From Halomonas sp. HL-48 (GTDB lineage: Bacteria > Pseudomonadota > Gammaproteobacteria > Pseudomonadales > Halomonadaceae), in contig NZ_LJZS01000018.1 in NCBI RefSeq assembly GCF_001314875.1, positions 17,897 through 81,896 of the forward strand: DNA of 64,000 nucleotides, in the 5' to 3' direction. Both the position numbers and the translations under genes were made by a program. The notes beneath the pieces are model-generated. The model was not told where the DNA came from and ran no database searches. It was given only the letters and a program-made list of their open reading frames with translations. This document shows, piece after piece, positions 47,985 through 56,889 of this stretch (position 1 is the first letter of the stretch; each line of letters opens with the position of its first letter).

Positions 47985-48500
47985 CTATCGAGCATTCACC
48001 TTGAATAAATGCTGGGTGTCATCGAGTATTTCCGCCGCCGGGACAGAGGCGGAAAAAGACAGCGCCGGCCGGCCTTCAGGATCAATCAACCACACGCTAT
48101 TTGCCTGCCTCCAGCCGGGCGCTTCACGCCATTCTGCCAGCTGCTCGCCAGGCAAAGGCTCTCCCTCACCGCCGATACTTATGCGCGTTAAACGATTGGC
48201 ATCGCGCCCCAGGGCGCGATGCATACGCCAAAGCAGATCCCGTCTTTCCGCACACTGCCGTGAACAGTCAAAAGCCAATATCCAGCGTTCTTCCGAACGT
48301 GGCGCAACCGACATCGTCTCAATAGGCCAGTGTTCAAAGCTTGGCACCTGATCGGCAGGCGACCCATGGGCCGTGATTTCCTCGGGAACACCAACCCGCC
48401 ACTCAACCATTCCCCAGGCGGTGACGATGGGAGCTGCAAAAATGATGAAGATAAGCAGGAGCTTGATCCGTTGACGTGCAACATGATTAACGGCTGTCAT
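47985..48500 (-). CDS. Hypothetical oxidase-cluster protein with membrane anchor
   Basis: Protein of 171 residues with one N-terminal membrane helix (about 13-32) and a periplasmic or soluble domain of ~135 residues. Its order of segments, WILAFDCSRQCAERRD followed by a possible NSVWLIDPEGRPALSF strand, suggests a thioredoxin-like fold such as that of Sco proteins, but the CXXXC motif (CSRQC) is the only redox hint. Proteins of this kind sit between SURF1 and ctaA in Pseudomonas cox clusters. It overlaps the end of the SURF1 gene by 14 bp. Function unknown; an assembly role is inferred from context. Confidence 0.7.
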   Translation of the reverse strand: MTAVNHVARQRIKLLLIFIIFAAPIVTAWGMVEWRVGVPEEITAHGSPADQVPSFEHWPIETMSVAPRSEERWILAFDCSRQCAERRDLLWRMHRALGRDANRLTRISIGGEGEPLPGEQLAEWREAPGWRQANSVWLIDPEGRPALSFSASVPAAEILDDTQHLFKVNAR

Positions 48501-49221
48501 TATTATTCCCCCGATGAAGCTTACGGTTCGGCTGGAAATACCGTCTTCCCACCCACATCGTAATCAAGGCCACCAACGCAAGCCCCCACCATTGGAATGC
48601 GTAGGCAAGGTGTCTGCTGGCGGGCATTACGTTGGCCTGCCACCAGGTCGCAAAGACACCGTCTCCGGTTTGCGCATGCACCCATCCCTGATAGCGAAAA
48701 TCGGGCACAGCGTCCTGCCAGGGAGCTAAACTGATATTTTGCAGTCGCCTCCCTTCGACGTTAGGCCCAAACAACAGACCATCCTCGTTGGCGGGCTGCC
48801 ATTCGCCCGTTAATGTAACTGCCTGCTCTGGGGTTGCGACACGGGGAGGTGTGCGGGTCGTACCGGTTTCGACAAAACCGCGCTGAATCAACCAATAGTG
48901 GCCAAACTTGTCTTTTAGTGGGGTTAAAACAGCGACACCCAAACGCCCGTCAAGAATACGATTATCTAAAAAAAAGGTATGCTCCGGCATATACTCACCG
49001 TTGAGGGTGAGCTCTGCCCCCTCAGCAGGGGCTGTCCGAGGGTTAATCAGTGCAGGAGCATTCTCTCTCGACGCCGTTGCTGCCTGCTTGGTCTCGGCCC
49101 GCTCCCACTGCCATGCGCCAAGAAAGCCCCCAAGCAATGCTAAGAGCAACCAAAACACATACCAGCCGTAACGACGCCAGCGAGATAGAGAATGTTTATT
49201 TATGCTACTTAAATCACTCAT
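48487..49221 (-). CDS. SURF1 family cytochrome oxidase biogenesis protein
   Basis: Protein of 244 residues with two membrane helices, one near the N-terminus (~20-38) and one near the C-terminus (~210-228), bracketing a periplasmic domain, the SURF1 topology. Landmarks are LGAWQWERAETK, HTFFLDNR, LIQRGFV and HLAYAFQWWGLA. SURF1 assists heme a insertion into subunit I. The start is uncertain: ATG 49221, 49227 and 49242 are all possible and none has a good ribosome-binding site. Any of them overlaps the 5' end of the oppositely oriented DUF2909-type gene. Confidence 0.88.
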   Translation of the reverse strand: MSDLSSINKHSLSRWRRYGWYVFWLLLALLGGFLGAWQWERAETKQAATASRENAPALINPRTAPAEGAELTLNGEYMPEHTFFLDNRILDGRLGVAVLTPLKDKFGHYWLIQRGFVETGTTRTPPRVATPEQAVTLTGEWQPANEDGLLFGPNVEGRRLQNISLAPWQDAVPDFRYQGWVHAQTGDGVFATWWQANVMPASRHLAYAFQWWGLALVALITMWVGRRYFQPNRKLHRGNNNDSR

Positions 49222-49393
49222 TATCATTATTTTTATCGCCATGTTGCTCAGTTTAGCGGCGGGCGCCGGCTACCTGTTACGCGATGATACGTCTTCTAAA
49301 CGGCTGCTAACCTCGTTGAAATGGCGAATAGGCTTCGCCATCCTGCTATTAGTACTGATTAGCTATGGCTTTCTCAGCGGCCAGCTCAACTGA
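49202..49393 (+). CDS. DUF2909-like twin transmembrane protein, antisense in the cox cluster
   Basis: Small membrane protein of 63 residues with two helices (about 4-24 and 41-60) joined by a charged loop containing LRDDTSSKRLL. The size, the GYLLRDD motif and the LTSLKWRI segment fit the DUF2909 or twin-transmembrane family often found beside coxC. Here it lies on the plus strand while every neighbour is on the minus strand; its 5' end overlaps the SURF1 start by about 20 bp and it ends four bases before the coxC stop. It would need its own promoter inside SURF1. Confidence 0.72.
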   Translation: MLLKSLIIIIFIAMLLSLAAGAGYLLRDDTSSKRLLTSLKWRIGFAILLLVLISYGFLSGQLN

Positions 49394-49397
49394 CCGC

Positions 49398-50258
49398 TCA
49401 CACCACATAAACAAAAATAAATAACCCGAGCCATACAACATCGACAAAATGCCAATACCAACAAGAAGCCTCGAACGCAAAATGCTGCGAATCCGAGAAA
49501 TGGCCACGTATAATCCGCACCAGCATGGCAACAAGAATCAAGGTGCCAATAATCACGTGAACACCATGGAACCCCGTTAATATAAAGAACGTAGAGCCAA
49601 AAATACCCGCTTCGAGCGTGATGCCATAATGCTGATAAGCTTCGTAATACTCGACACCCTGGATAAAAATAAAACAGGTGCCAAGCAACACAGTTCCCGC
49701 CAGCCAATTCCTGCAAAGTTTTCGATACCCAGACTTCAGGGCCTCATGGGAAATCGTTAGTGTAATACTGGACGTCACTAACAATAAGGTGTTTACCAAC
49801 GGTAATTGCCATGGGCTAAAGACATTATCGGGACCTGAAACTGAACTATCGGGTGGATTAAGCAAAGGCCATTCAGCAATGAAATCAGGCCACAAAAGAG
49901 CAGAAACGCCCTTGGCGCCTTCTCCCCCCAGCCAGGGAATCGCAAAGGTCCTTACGTAAAAAAGCGCGCCAAAAAAAGCGGCAAAAAACATGATTTCAGA
50001 AAAAATGAACCATCCCATCCCCCACCGGAATGAGCGATCCATCTGGTTGTCATAGAGACCAAGCTGAGATTCGTTTATGACATCGCGAAACCAAAACCCC
50101 ATCACCGCTAAAATGGACAGGAAGCCTATTGCGATCAATAACGTCGCCGAGCCATAAACCAGTTGATACCCCAGCCCCACCATCAGCAAACCAACGGCGA
50201 CAGAGCCCAGAATCGGCCAGTGGCTTTTCGCAGGAACATAATAACTTGCACCACTCAT
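49398..50258 (-). CDS. coxC: Cytochrome c oxidase subunit III
   Basis: Seven-helix subunit III, 286 residues. Family landmarks: HWPILGSVAVGLLMVG near the start, RWGMGWFIFSEIMFFAAFFG with the conserved glutamate, and GFHGVHVIIGTLIL ... FEASCWYWHFVDVVWL near the C-terminus. ATG 50258 was chosen because MSGASYYVP starts the family; a longer frame into ctaG is unlikely. It lies just after ctaG (stop at 50260). Order coxB-coxA-ctaG-coxC is canonical for aa3/caa3 oxidases. Confidence 0.94.
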   Translation of the reverse strand: MSGASYYVPAKSHWPILGSVAVGLLMVGLGYQLVYGSATLLIAIGFLSILAVMGFWFRDVINESQLGLYDNQMDRSFRWGMGWFIFSEIMFFAAFFGALFYVRTFAIPWLGGEGAKGVSALLWPDFIAEWPLLNPPDSSVSGPDNVFSPWQLPLVNTLLLVTSSITLTISHEALKSGYRKLCRNWLAGTVLLGTCFIFIQGVEYYEAYQHYGITLEAGIFGSTFFILTGFHGVHVIIGTLILVAMLVRIIRGHFSDSQHFAFEASCWYWHFVDVVWLGLFIFVYVV

Positions 50259-50259
50259 A

Positions 50260-50844
50260 TTAAAGCACCCCGTTCTTGTTATTGAGGCCGCTCGCCACGG
50301 TTTGGCGATCATCGCTTTCTTGCAGGGGATACAGCGTGTAGACCAGCGTGACGGTCGCTATATCCTTGGGTAATGAGTCATCCAATTGAAATACAAGCGG
50401 TATGGTGAGGTTTTCATTAGCACCAAGCCGCTGTTCCTGAAAACAGAAACAACTGACCTTACGCACATGCGCCGTTGCGGAGGAAGGACTGACGCTGGGA
50501 ACGGCTCGCCCCCATGTGGCCATATCGCTGCGATTGGAAAATGTAAAATCTATCTCCGTCGTTTGCCCAGGGTGAACCTGCACCTGATGGGTTTCGACGC
50601 CCAGCTTCCATGGAAGGCCAGCGCTCGAGCGCGTGATGAATTGTACCGTCACATAGCGATCGCTATTTACACCATCATTGAGGATGCTTTTGGCCGTGGT
50701 ATCTACCTTCCCGTTAATCCCCGTTATATCGCAGAAAACGTCATACAAAGGTACCAGTGCAAACGCAAAGGCAAACATACCCAGCAGCGCAAAAACCGTC
50801 CGGGTGACTGTCTTTTTTACACCATCCGCCTGGTATGAATGCAT
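50260..50844 (-). CDS. ctaG: Cytochrome c oxidase assembly protein CtaG/Cox11
   Basis: Copper chaperone for CuB of subunit I, 194 residues from this start. One N-terminal membrane helix (about 16-36) with the conserved VPLYDVFCDITGING just after it, then an immunoglobulin-like periplasmic domain with the copper motif CFCFQEQ (~130). Two ATGs are possible; 50844 has GGAG six bases upstream, whereas 50856 has none, so the shorter form is preferred. It lies between coxA and coxC. Confidence 0.92.
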   Translation of the reverse strand: MHSYQADGVKKTVTRTVFALLGMFAFAFALVPLYDVFCDITGINGKVDTTAKSILNDGVNSDRYVTVQFITRSSAGLPWKLGVETHQVQVHPGQTTEIDFTFSNRSDMATWGRAVPSVSPSSATAHVRKVSCFCFQEQRLGANENLTIPLVFQLDDSLPKDIATVTLVYTLYPLQESDDRQTVASGLNNKNGVL

Positions 50845-50883
50845 ATTCCTCTCCATGTGATGTCACATAGCGGGACTGAATGC

Positions 50884-52518
50884 TTACTTGTCCACGGGGC
50901 GAAACTCAGGGGGCGTCTCAAACGTATGCAAGGGTGCCGGACTAGGTACCGTCCACTCTAGGTCCACGGCTCCTTCCCATGCTTGAGCGGGTGCTTTTTT
51001 CCCGCCTCGAACACATAGCACAATGACCAGCACAAAGAGTAATTGCGAAGAGCCGAAAAAGAAGGCGCCGATACTGGATACCATGTTGAAGTCGGCAAAC
51101 TGAAGTGCGTAATCCGGTATTCGCCTGGGCATGCCGGCTAGGCCAGCAAAGTGCATGGGGAAAAATGTCAGGTTAACGCCAATAACGGAAAACCAGAAAT
51201 GCCATTTCGCAAGGGTTTCATTGGGATAGTGGCCGGTCCACTTGGGTAGCCAATAATAGACACCGGCCATGATGGCAAAGATGGCGCCCGGCACTAATAC
51301 ATAGTGAAAATGAGCAACCACAAAGTAGGTGTCATGGTACTGGAAATCAGCAGGGGCAATCGCCAGCATTAATCCGGAGAAGCCGCCGATGGTGAATAGC
51401 ACCACAAACGCAAGAGCAAACAGCATGGGCGACTCAAAGCTGATCGATCCTCTAAACAGCGTCGTCACCCAATTAAAGACTTTGACTCCGGTAGGCACTG
51501 CAATAAGCATCGTCGAATACATGAAGAACAACTCGGCGACCAGCGGCAGGCCGACCACAAACATGTGATGCGCCCAGACAAGAAAAGAGAGCAGCGCAAT
51601 CGCCGCGGTGGCATACACCATCGAGGCATAGCCAAACAGCGGCTTTCGGGCAAAGGTAGGAATGATGGCAGAAACGATACCGAAAGCAGGCAGAATCATA
51701 ATATAAACTTCGGGATGGCCAAAAAACCAGAAAAGGTGCTGAAACAGTACCGGGTCTCCACCACCCCCTGCATCAAAGAAGCTGGTGCCGAAATTAATAT
51801 CCATAAGCATCATCGTGATCACGCCCGCCAGAACCGGCATGACGGCAATGAGCAGGAAAGCGGTAATCAGCCATGTCCATACAAATAATGGCATGTCCAT
51901 CAGGCGCATGCCCGGCGCCCGCATATTGAGGATAGTGGCAATGATGTTGATGGCGCCCAAGATCGAGCTGATCCCGGCAATATGCAAAGACAATATAAAA
52001 AAGGTGGTCGATGCAGGCGCATAGGTCGTCGACAGCGGCGCATAGAATGTCCAGCCAAAATTAGGGCCGCCGCCGGGCATCAACAAGGTGGATAGCAGTA
52101 GCGTGAACGCCACCGGCAACAGCCAGAAGCTGAAATTGTTCAACCGGGGCAACGCCATATCCGGCGCGCCGATCTGTAACGGGATCATCCAGTTGGCAAG
52201 GCCTGTAAAAGCTGGCATCACCGCCGCGAAGACCATGATCAGACCGTGCATGGTAGTCATCTGGTTAAAAAACTCGGGATTGACCAGCTGCAAACCAGGT
52301 TGGAAAAGCTCGGCGCGAACGACGAGCGCAAAGATCCCACCGACAAAAAACATGGTCAGGGAAAAGATAAGGTAAAGCGTCCCTATCTCTTTGTGATTGG
52401 TGGTTAAAAGCCAACGACGCCATCCCGTCGGGTGCGCAGCATGATGGGCAATACCACCAGCCGTTGCCGTGGTCTCGCTTTGCTGTAACGTCGACTGAAG
52501 AGGTATCTTGGGGGCCAT
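50884..52518 (-). CDS. coxA: Cytochrome c oxidase subunit I
   Basis: Heme-copper oxidase subunit I, 544 residues, twelve membrane helices. The CuB ligand and cross-linked tyrosine motif [14 protein letters not shown] is near residues 265-279, preceded by the heme ligand region [10 protein letters not shown], and followed by HFHYVLVPG with the other heme ligands. The HPEVY glutamate marks an A-family (aa3/caa3) enzyme. ATG 52518 has TGGAG six bases upstream; the TTG four codons earlier was not used. It pumps protons while reducing oxygen to water. Confidence 0.97.
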   Translation of the reverse strand: MAPKIPLQSTLQQSETTATAGGIAHHAAHPTGWRRWLLTTNHKEIGTLYLIFSLTMFFVGGIFALVVRAELFQPGLQLVNPEFFNQMTTMHGLIMVFAAVMPAFTGLANWMIPLQIGAPDMALPRLNNFSFWLLPVAFTLLLSTLLMPGGGPNFGWTFYAPLSTTYAPASTTFFILSLHIAGISSILGAINIIATILNMRAPGMRLMDMPLFVWTWLITAFLLIAVMPVLAGVITMMLMDINFGTSFFDAGGGGDPVLFQHLFWFFGHPEVYIMILPAFGIVSAIIPTFARKPLFGYASMVYATAAIALLSFLVWAHHMFVVGLPLVAELFFMYSTMLIAVPTGVKVFNWVTTLFRGSISFESPMLFALAFVVLFTIGGFSGLMLAIAPADFQYHDTYFVVAHFHYVLVPGAIFAIMAGVYYWLPKWTGHYPNETLAKWHFWFSVIGVNLTFFPMHFAGLAGMPRRIPDYALQFADFNMVSSIGAFFFGSSQLLFVLVIVLCVRGGKKAPAQAWEGAVDLEWTVPSPAPLHTFETPPEFRPVDK

Positions 52519-52561
52519 ATTCGTCTCCAATTATTATTGTCAGGGCTGCGCCTGCCGTATT

Positions 52562-53677
52562 CTATGGATCGACTTGTTCTGCCACACGTGCCGGCTGCAC
52601 CTCCGCGTCGGTATCGTTACCCCAGGCGTTCTGCGTGTAGGTAACCACCGCGGCGATCTCAACCGGGTTGAGCGTATTACGGAACGCAGGCATCGCGGCG
52701 CCCGATACCCCGTTGATGACTTTATCCAAGTGCCAATCGAGATCGTCGATCAGCTGTTGATTCCCGGCAAGCGCTGGGAATGCAGGCGGTGACCCCTCGC
52801 CTCCGGATTGATGGCAAGAGGCACAAATGGACTCATAAACGGTCTCGCCCCTTTCCATCAGCTCCTCCATGGCCCACTCGCGATCTACACCCTGAGACTC
52901 TTGTTCGGCCATGCTCTTGCGTTCTGCGAGCCATTCGTCGAACGCCTCTTCCTCCATTGCCTGCACGACCACAGGCATGAAACCGTGATCAACACCGCAA
53001 AGCTCGGCACACTGGCCACGATAAATACCCGGCTGATTTATCTTTACCCAGTTCTCATTGATAAATCCTGGAATGGTGTCTTGTTTAACGGCCAGATCCG
53101 GCACCCACCAGGAATGAATAACGTCGTCGGAGGTCATCAAAAAACGGATTTTACGATTAATGGGAAGGACCAGGGGCTCATCAACTTCGAGCAGATAATG
53201 CTCACCTCGATTCTCCTCGCCACCTATCTGGCTGCGTGGCGTACTGAGATTGGAATTGAAGGCAACGTCTTCGCCCAGATATTCGTAGCGCCAGCGCCAT
53301 TGCTGGCCGGTGACCATGACGTCCAGCTCGGCATCAGAGGCGTCATACATATTTTTCAACGTGGCCGTTGCAGGAACGGCCATGCCCACCAATATAAGGA
53401 CGGGAATCACCGTCCAGAGTATCTCGACCTTGGTATTTTCATGGAAGTGGGCAGCTCTCGCTCCCCGCGAATGGCGGTAGCGGAAAAGCGAATAGAACAT
53501 GGCGCCAAAAACCACCACCCCGATAACTACACATATCCAAAAAATGGTCATGTGCAGCCCATGGATGTCCTGACTCAAGTTGGTAACACCAATCGGCATG
53601 TTCCACGATTGGGCAACGCTGGCACTGCTACTGACCATGCCTGCAGCAAATACTGATGGTGGCCACCATAAGCGCAT
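52562..53677 (-). CDS. coxB: Cytochrome c oxidase subunit II with fused cytochrome c domain (caa3 type)
   Basis: Subunit II of 371 residues. A signal peptide (1-22), two membrane helices (~45-65 and ~88-108), then the CuA domain with QWRWRYEY and the CuA ligands in CAELCGVDHGFM (~215-227). A C-terminal cytochrome c domain follows, with heme motif CASCH near 287 and distal methionine probably in GAAMPAF; this makes it caa3 type, able to accept electrons without a separate cytochrome c. ATG 53677 has AAGGGGG upstream; the longer frame is spurious. First of the core oxidase genes. Confidence 0.95.
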   Translation of the reverse strand: MRLWWPPSVFAAGMVSSSASVAQSWNMPIGVTNLSQDIHGLHMTIFWICVVIGVVVFGAMFYSLFRYRHSRGARAAHFHENTKVEILWTVIPVLILVGMAVPATATLKNMYDASDAELDVMVTGQQWRWRYEYLGEDVAFNSNLSTPRSQIGGEENRGEHYLLEVDEPLVLPINRKIRFLMTSDDVIHSWWVPDLAVKQDTIPGFINENWVKINQPGIYRGQCAELCGVDHGFMPVVVQAMEEEAFDEWLAERKSMAEQESQGVDREWAMEELMERGETVYESICASCHQSGGEGSPPAFPALAGNQQLIDDLDWHLDKVINGVSGAAMPAFRNTLNPVEIAAVVTYTQNAWGNDTDAEVQPARVAEQVDP

Positions 53678-53833
53678 TGAAAGCCCCCTTGTTTTATTTT
53701 TGTAGTTTCTAGATGCGACGCCCCAAAAGAACACGCACCTTAGAATGTCGATTGCTAATAAAACGCTATCAACTGCAGTATAGAAAAGCCCCGGCAATGT
53801 TCACGTGATTTGGCAAAAATAAAACGGTTGGCA

Positions 53834-54007
53834 CTACCCCGCCATATAAGAAGCCACAGCCCACAATGCCAAAACGAATAGCAAAGTGATGATAATAAAA
53901 GTAATAATAAATGCAGCCGGGTGTTTGGCACTAAAATCTTCCCGTCGTTGGCGGTCATTTTGCACACCAATGAGTGCTGCAAGTACCGATTTGATCACCG
54001 ACCACAT
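53834..54007 (-). CDS. DUF2970-like small membrane protein
   Basis: Gene of 57 codons, easily missed by size cut-offs. It starts at ATG 54007 with GAGG six bases upstream and ends at TAG 53834. The N-terminus MWSVIKSVLAALIGVQNDRQ followed by a basic RREDF segment and a single membrane helix (about 33-52) fits the DUF2970 family of 55-70 residue proteins as I remember it. It lies 156 bp upstream of coxB on the same strand and may be the first gene of the oxidase cluster. Function unknown. A different frame on the same strand (53755-53982) is a shadow. Confidence 0.7.
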   Translation of the reverse strand: MWSVIKSVLAALIGVQNDRQRREDFSAKHPAAFIITFIIITLLFVLALWAVASYMAG

Positions 54008-54106
54008 ACACGCCCTCTTTGTTTAGACATGATAATTGACGATAGCTCATGGCCAGCGACTTGCCGCAAGCTGTATTCAACGATCGCCTGCACGACGAAT
54101 TCCGGA

Positions 54107-54136
54107 TTTACTTTTTTCGCTGCTCGCTTCTATAAT
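54107..54136 (+). promoter_or_regulatory. Promoter of the small lipoprotein gene
   Basis: TTTACT (54107-54112) and a perfect TATAAT (54131-54136) are separated by 18 bases, 42 bases upstream of the ATG at 54178. Confidence 0.55.
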
Positions 54137-54177
54137 CAATTGATAATATTGATCTTCAAATCCTCAGGAGACAACTA

Positions 54178-54387
54178 ATGGACACACGTCTGTTAAAGAC
54201 ACCTACCCTCGCCGTCTTCGTCGTCTGCCTGATGGTAACGATGCTTTCGGGATGCACCACTTACACGTGGGAAGATGGCTCGAAGGAGACCGTTATGGGC
54301 GTACCGGCGGAAGACGAAAGACTGACGGAAGAAGAACGTCACGCTCAGGGCATCCAATACCGCAAACCCGGTGAAATCCCCGAATAA
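54178..54387 (+). CDS. Small lipoprotein, unknown function
   Basis: Protein of 69 residues with a type II signal peptide ending LSGC (lipidated Cys26), leaving a 44-residue mature peptide with the acidic stretch AEDERLTEEERHAQG and the end YRKPGEIPE. An AGGAG ribosome-binding site stands seven bases before the ATG, and a good promoter is present, so it is very likely real. Family not recognised. It is divergent from the oxidase cluster and converges on hrpB; no functional link is evident. Confidence 0.75.
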   Translation: MDTRLLKTPTLAVFVVCLMVTMLSGCTTYTWEDGSKETVMGVPAEDERLTEEERHAQGIQYRKPGEIPE

Positions 54388-54429
54388 AAGATTCGCGCTT
54401 GACGTGGCGCTAGCTAAATACAGGACAAA

Positions 54430-56877
54430 TTACGGCGCTTTGGTTTGTCCGCGCTGCTTAGTGCTTGCCGTGGCGGGTGCCGTCAGTGGGTCTTCGGGCC
54501 AGGGATGCTTTGGGTACCGGCCGCGCATCTCTTTACGTACTTCTGGATAGCCGTTCGCCCAAAAGCTACGTAAATCCTGGGTGACCTGCAGCGGACGCCT
54601 GGCCGGTGAAAGCAGGTGCATCATGACCGCCACCTGGCCCTCGACAATGGTGGGCGTCGCTTGCCAGCCAAACGCCTCTTGTAATTTAATGGCCAGAACT
54701 GGCGGCCTTCCTTCAAGGCAGGGGGCGTAATCCAGCGCCGCCTGCCGGCCGCTTGGCACCTTTAAAGAGACGGGCGTTAAACGCTCAAACAACGTCTGCT
54801 CATCCCAACTCAGCGCATTCAGCAGGAAAGTGTGAAAGGGCATTTTCTCAAGCTGACTCATGCGCCTAACGCCTGCCATATAAGGCGCGAGCCAAGTATC
54901 GAGCGTGCCCATCAGCTGTTGCCCTGACCAGTCCGGCCAGGATCCACCCATCACATCCCGCAGCAGTGCCATGCGCCCCTGTAGTTGCTGAACATGCGGA
55001 CTGAACACCACCTCCGGGCGCTGCGTGAGAGCGGTCAACAGCGCCTTGGTGACCTCATCGGCCGGTAACTCATTCAGCGGCTGGCTGGCCAACACCAGTT
55101 CGCCAAGGCACTGCACACGCTCCCCGACCAGCTTACCCTGAGCATCGGACCAGGTGATGCGATTGACCCACTGCTGAGTAGTAGGGTAAAGACTGACGAG
55201 GCAGTCACGGTCGAGCGGTTCGGCCTGATAGATGGCCGCCTCACTGGCGATGCTTTCAAGACTGATTGCGACAATAAAGGGCTCGCTGGCCAACATATGG
55301 CGAAGCGGTAACGTGGCGGTCTTGCCATTTGCGAGCTTGAAACGCCCGGGGCTGAGACACTGGCCAATACGATCCGGATAAGCCAGGGCCAATAGTGCCC
55401 CCAACGGCAAATCGTCAACATGGCGAGGCAGTGGCGTATCGGCAATGCGTGCCAGGCGTTGCGCTTCGCGGCGCCAATCGGGGAAACGGGCAGGCTGACC
55501 AAAGCGCATCTCAAGCGCCTCGCGGAGTGACCCGTCAACGCGTTCTCGCCCCTCAAGAAGCGCCGCTAGTCCGCACGCCGTTGCGGATGCCTTCAGGTCA
55601 GCGGCTTTGATCAGCATCACGGCCAGGCGAGGCTCAAGCGGCCAGCCGGCACTCTGCCTGCCCAGCGGAGTCAGAGTGCCCGCTCGATCAATGACGCCCA
55701 GCTTGCGCAGCAGCGCTTGACCGCTTTTCCAAGCCCCTTGGGGCGGCGGCGTCATCCAGGTCAGCTGATCGGGAGATGTCACGCCCCAGGCCGCCAGTTC
55801 GAGAACCAGGCCGGCGAGGTCGGCCTGCTGGATTTCCGGTTCGCCGAAAGCGACCAGCGGCTGCTCCTGGGACCATAATCGGAAGCATCGGCCAGCGCCC
55901 TGACGTCCGGCCCGCCCTCGCCGCTGATCAGCGCTGGCGCGATTGACCCGCCGCGTGGTCAAGCGCGTGAGCCCGGTGCGCGGCTGGAATAACGGCACGC
56001 GTTCCAAGCCGGCGTCGATGACCACATTGACCCCATCCACCGTGACGCTGGATTCTGCGATGGCCGTGGACACAATCACCCGCCGACCCGAGGCATTCCG
56101 CTCAAGCACTGCCTGTTGCGCCGCAAGCGTCATGCGGCCATGTAGCGCACGAACGTCGACATCACCCAAATTATCTTCCAGCGCGCTCACCAGCTGATGG
56201 ATCTCGGCCACGCCAGGCATGATGACCAGCACATCGCCGGTCTCCGGTTGGGCCAACGCTTCGTGCACCACACGGCATGCCTGTGTAGGCAGTGAAATGC
56301 CATGCGGCGCTGGACGATAGAGCGTCTCCACCGGGTACTGGCGCCCTTCGCTTTCAATGACCGGCACCTCTGGGCCGAGCACTTTTTGCAACGCAACGAC
56401 ATCGATGGTGGCTGACATCACGATTAGGCGTAAATCGTCACGAATGCTTTGCTGAATATCCAGCGCCAGCGCAAGCCCCAGATCAGCTTCCAGGCTTCGC
56501 TCATGAAACTCGTCAAAGATGATGCCTCCCACCCCTTCGAGCAGCGGATCATCCTGCAGCATGCGCGTCAGCACGCCCTGGGTGACAACCTCCAAACGGG
56601 TGTCTGCGCTTACCCGGGTATCCCCGCGCATCCGGTAGCCCACCGTGCGGCCGAGCGGCTCGTTTAGCTGCTCGGCCATGAAACTTGCCGCGAGACGGGC
56701 GGCAACCCGACGAGGCTCCAGCAGCAATAGCTTTTGACCTTGCGCCCATTCACTTTCCAGCAGCGTTAACGGCACGCGGGTGGTTTTGCCAGCCCCCGGC
56801 TGGGCGACCAGAATCAGCCGGTTGTGCGCGCTCAGCGCTGCTTGCAGAGAAGCTAAATGTGGCTCAATGGGTAGCAT
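54430..56877 (-). CDS. hrpB: ATP-dependent helicase HrpB
   Basis: DEAH-type superfamily 2 helicase of 815 residues (E. coli 809). Walker A is QPGAGKTT (~24-31), the DEAH box reads DEFH (IIFDEFHERS, ~120), motif III MSATID (~152-157), and motif VI DQRRGRAGRQGAG (~315-327). A C-terminal HrpB-specific domain follows (YPEVRKEMRGRYPKHPWPEDP at its end is characteristic). Biological role in E. coli is poorly defined. It starts 12 bp after the TetR-family gene stop and may be cotranscribed with it by read-through. No terminator seen after it. Confidence 0.93.
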   Translation of the reverse strand: MLPIEPHLASLQAALSAHNRLILVAQPGAGKTTRVPLTLLESEWAQGQKLLLLEPRRVAARLAASFMAEQLNEPLGRTVGYRMRGDTRVSADTRLEVVTQGVLTRMLQDDPLLEGVGGIIFDEFHERSLEADLGLALALDIQQSIRDDLRLIVMSATIDVVALQKVLGPEVPVIESEGRQYPVETLYRPAPHGISLPTQACRVVHEALAQPETGDVLVIMPGVAEIHQLVSALEDNLGDVDVRALHGRMTLAAQQAVLERNASGRRVIVSTAIAESSVTVDGVNVVIDAGLERVPLFQPRTGLTRLTTRRVNRASADQRRGRAGRQGAGRCFRLWSQEQPLVAFGEPEIQQADLAGLVLELAAWGVTSPDQLTWMTPPPQGAWKSGQALLRKLGVIDRAGTLTPLGRQSAGWPLEPRLAVMLIKAADLKASATACGLAALLEGRERVDGSLREALEMRFGQPARFPDWRREAQRLARIADTPLPRHVDDLPLGALLALAYPDRIGQCLSPGRFKLANGKTATLPLRHMLASEPFIVAISLESIASEAAIYQAEPLDRDCLVSLYPTTQQWVNRITWSDAQGKLVGERVQCLGELVLASQPLNELPADEVTKALLTALTQRPEVVFSPHVQQLQGRMALLRDVMGGSWPDWSGQQLMGTLDTWLAPYMAGVRRMSQLEKMPFHTFLLNALSWDEQTLFERLTPVSLKVPSGRQAALDYAPCLEGRPPVLAIKLQEAFGWQATPTIVEGQVAVMMHLLSPARRPLQVTQDLRSFWANGYPEVRKEMRGRYPKHPWPEDPLTAPATASTKQRGQTKAP

Positions 56878-56889
56878 GGGCAGGCCAGA

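Noticed and set aside
53755..53982. 75-codon minus-strand frame upstream of coxB
   Set aside because: It overlaps the DUF2970-like gene in another frame, lacks a ribosome-binding site and is Leu/Cys-rich by reading through that gene out of frame.
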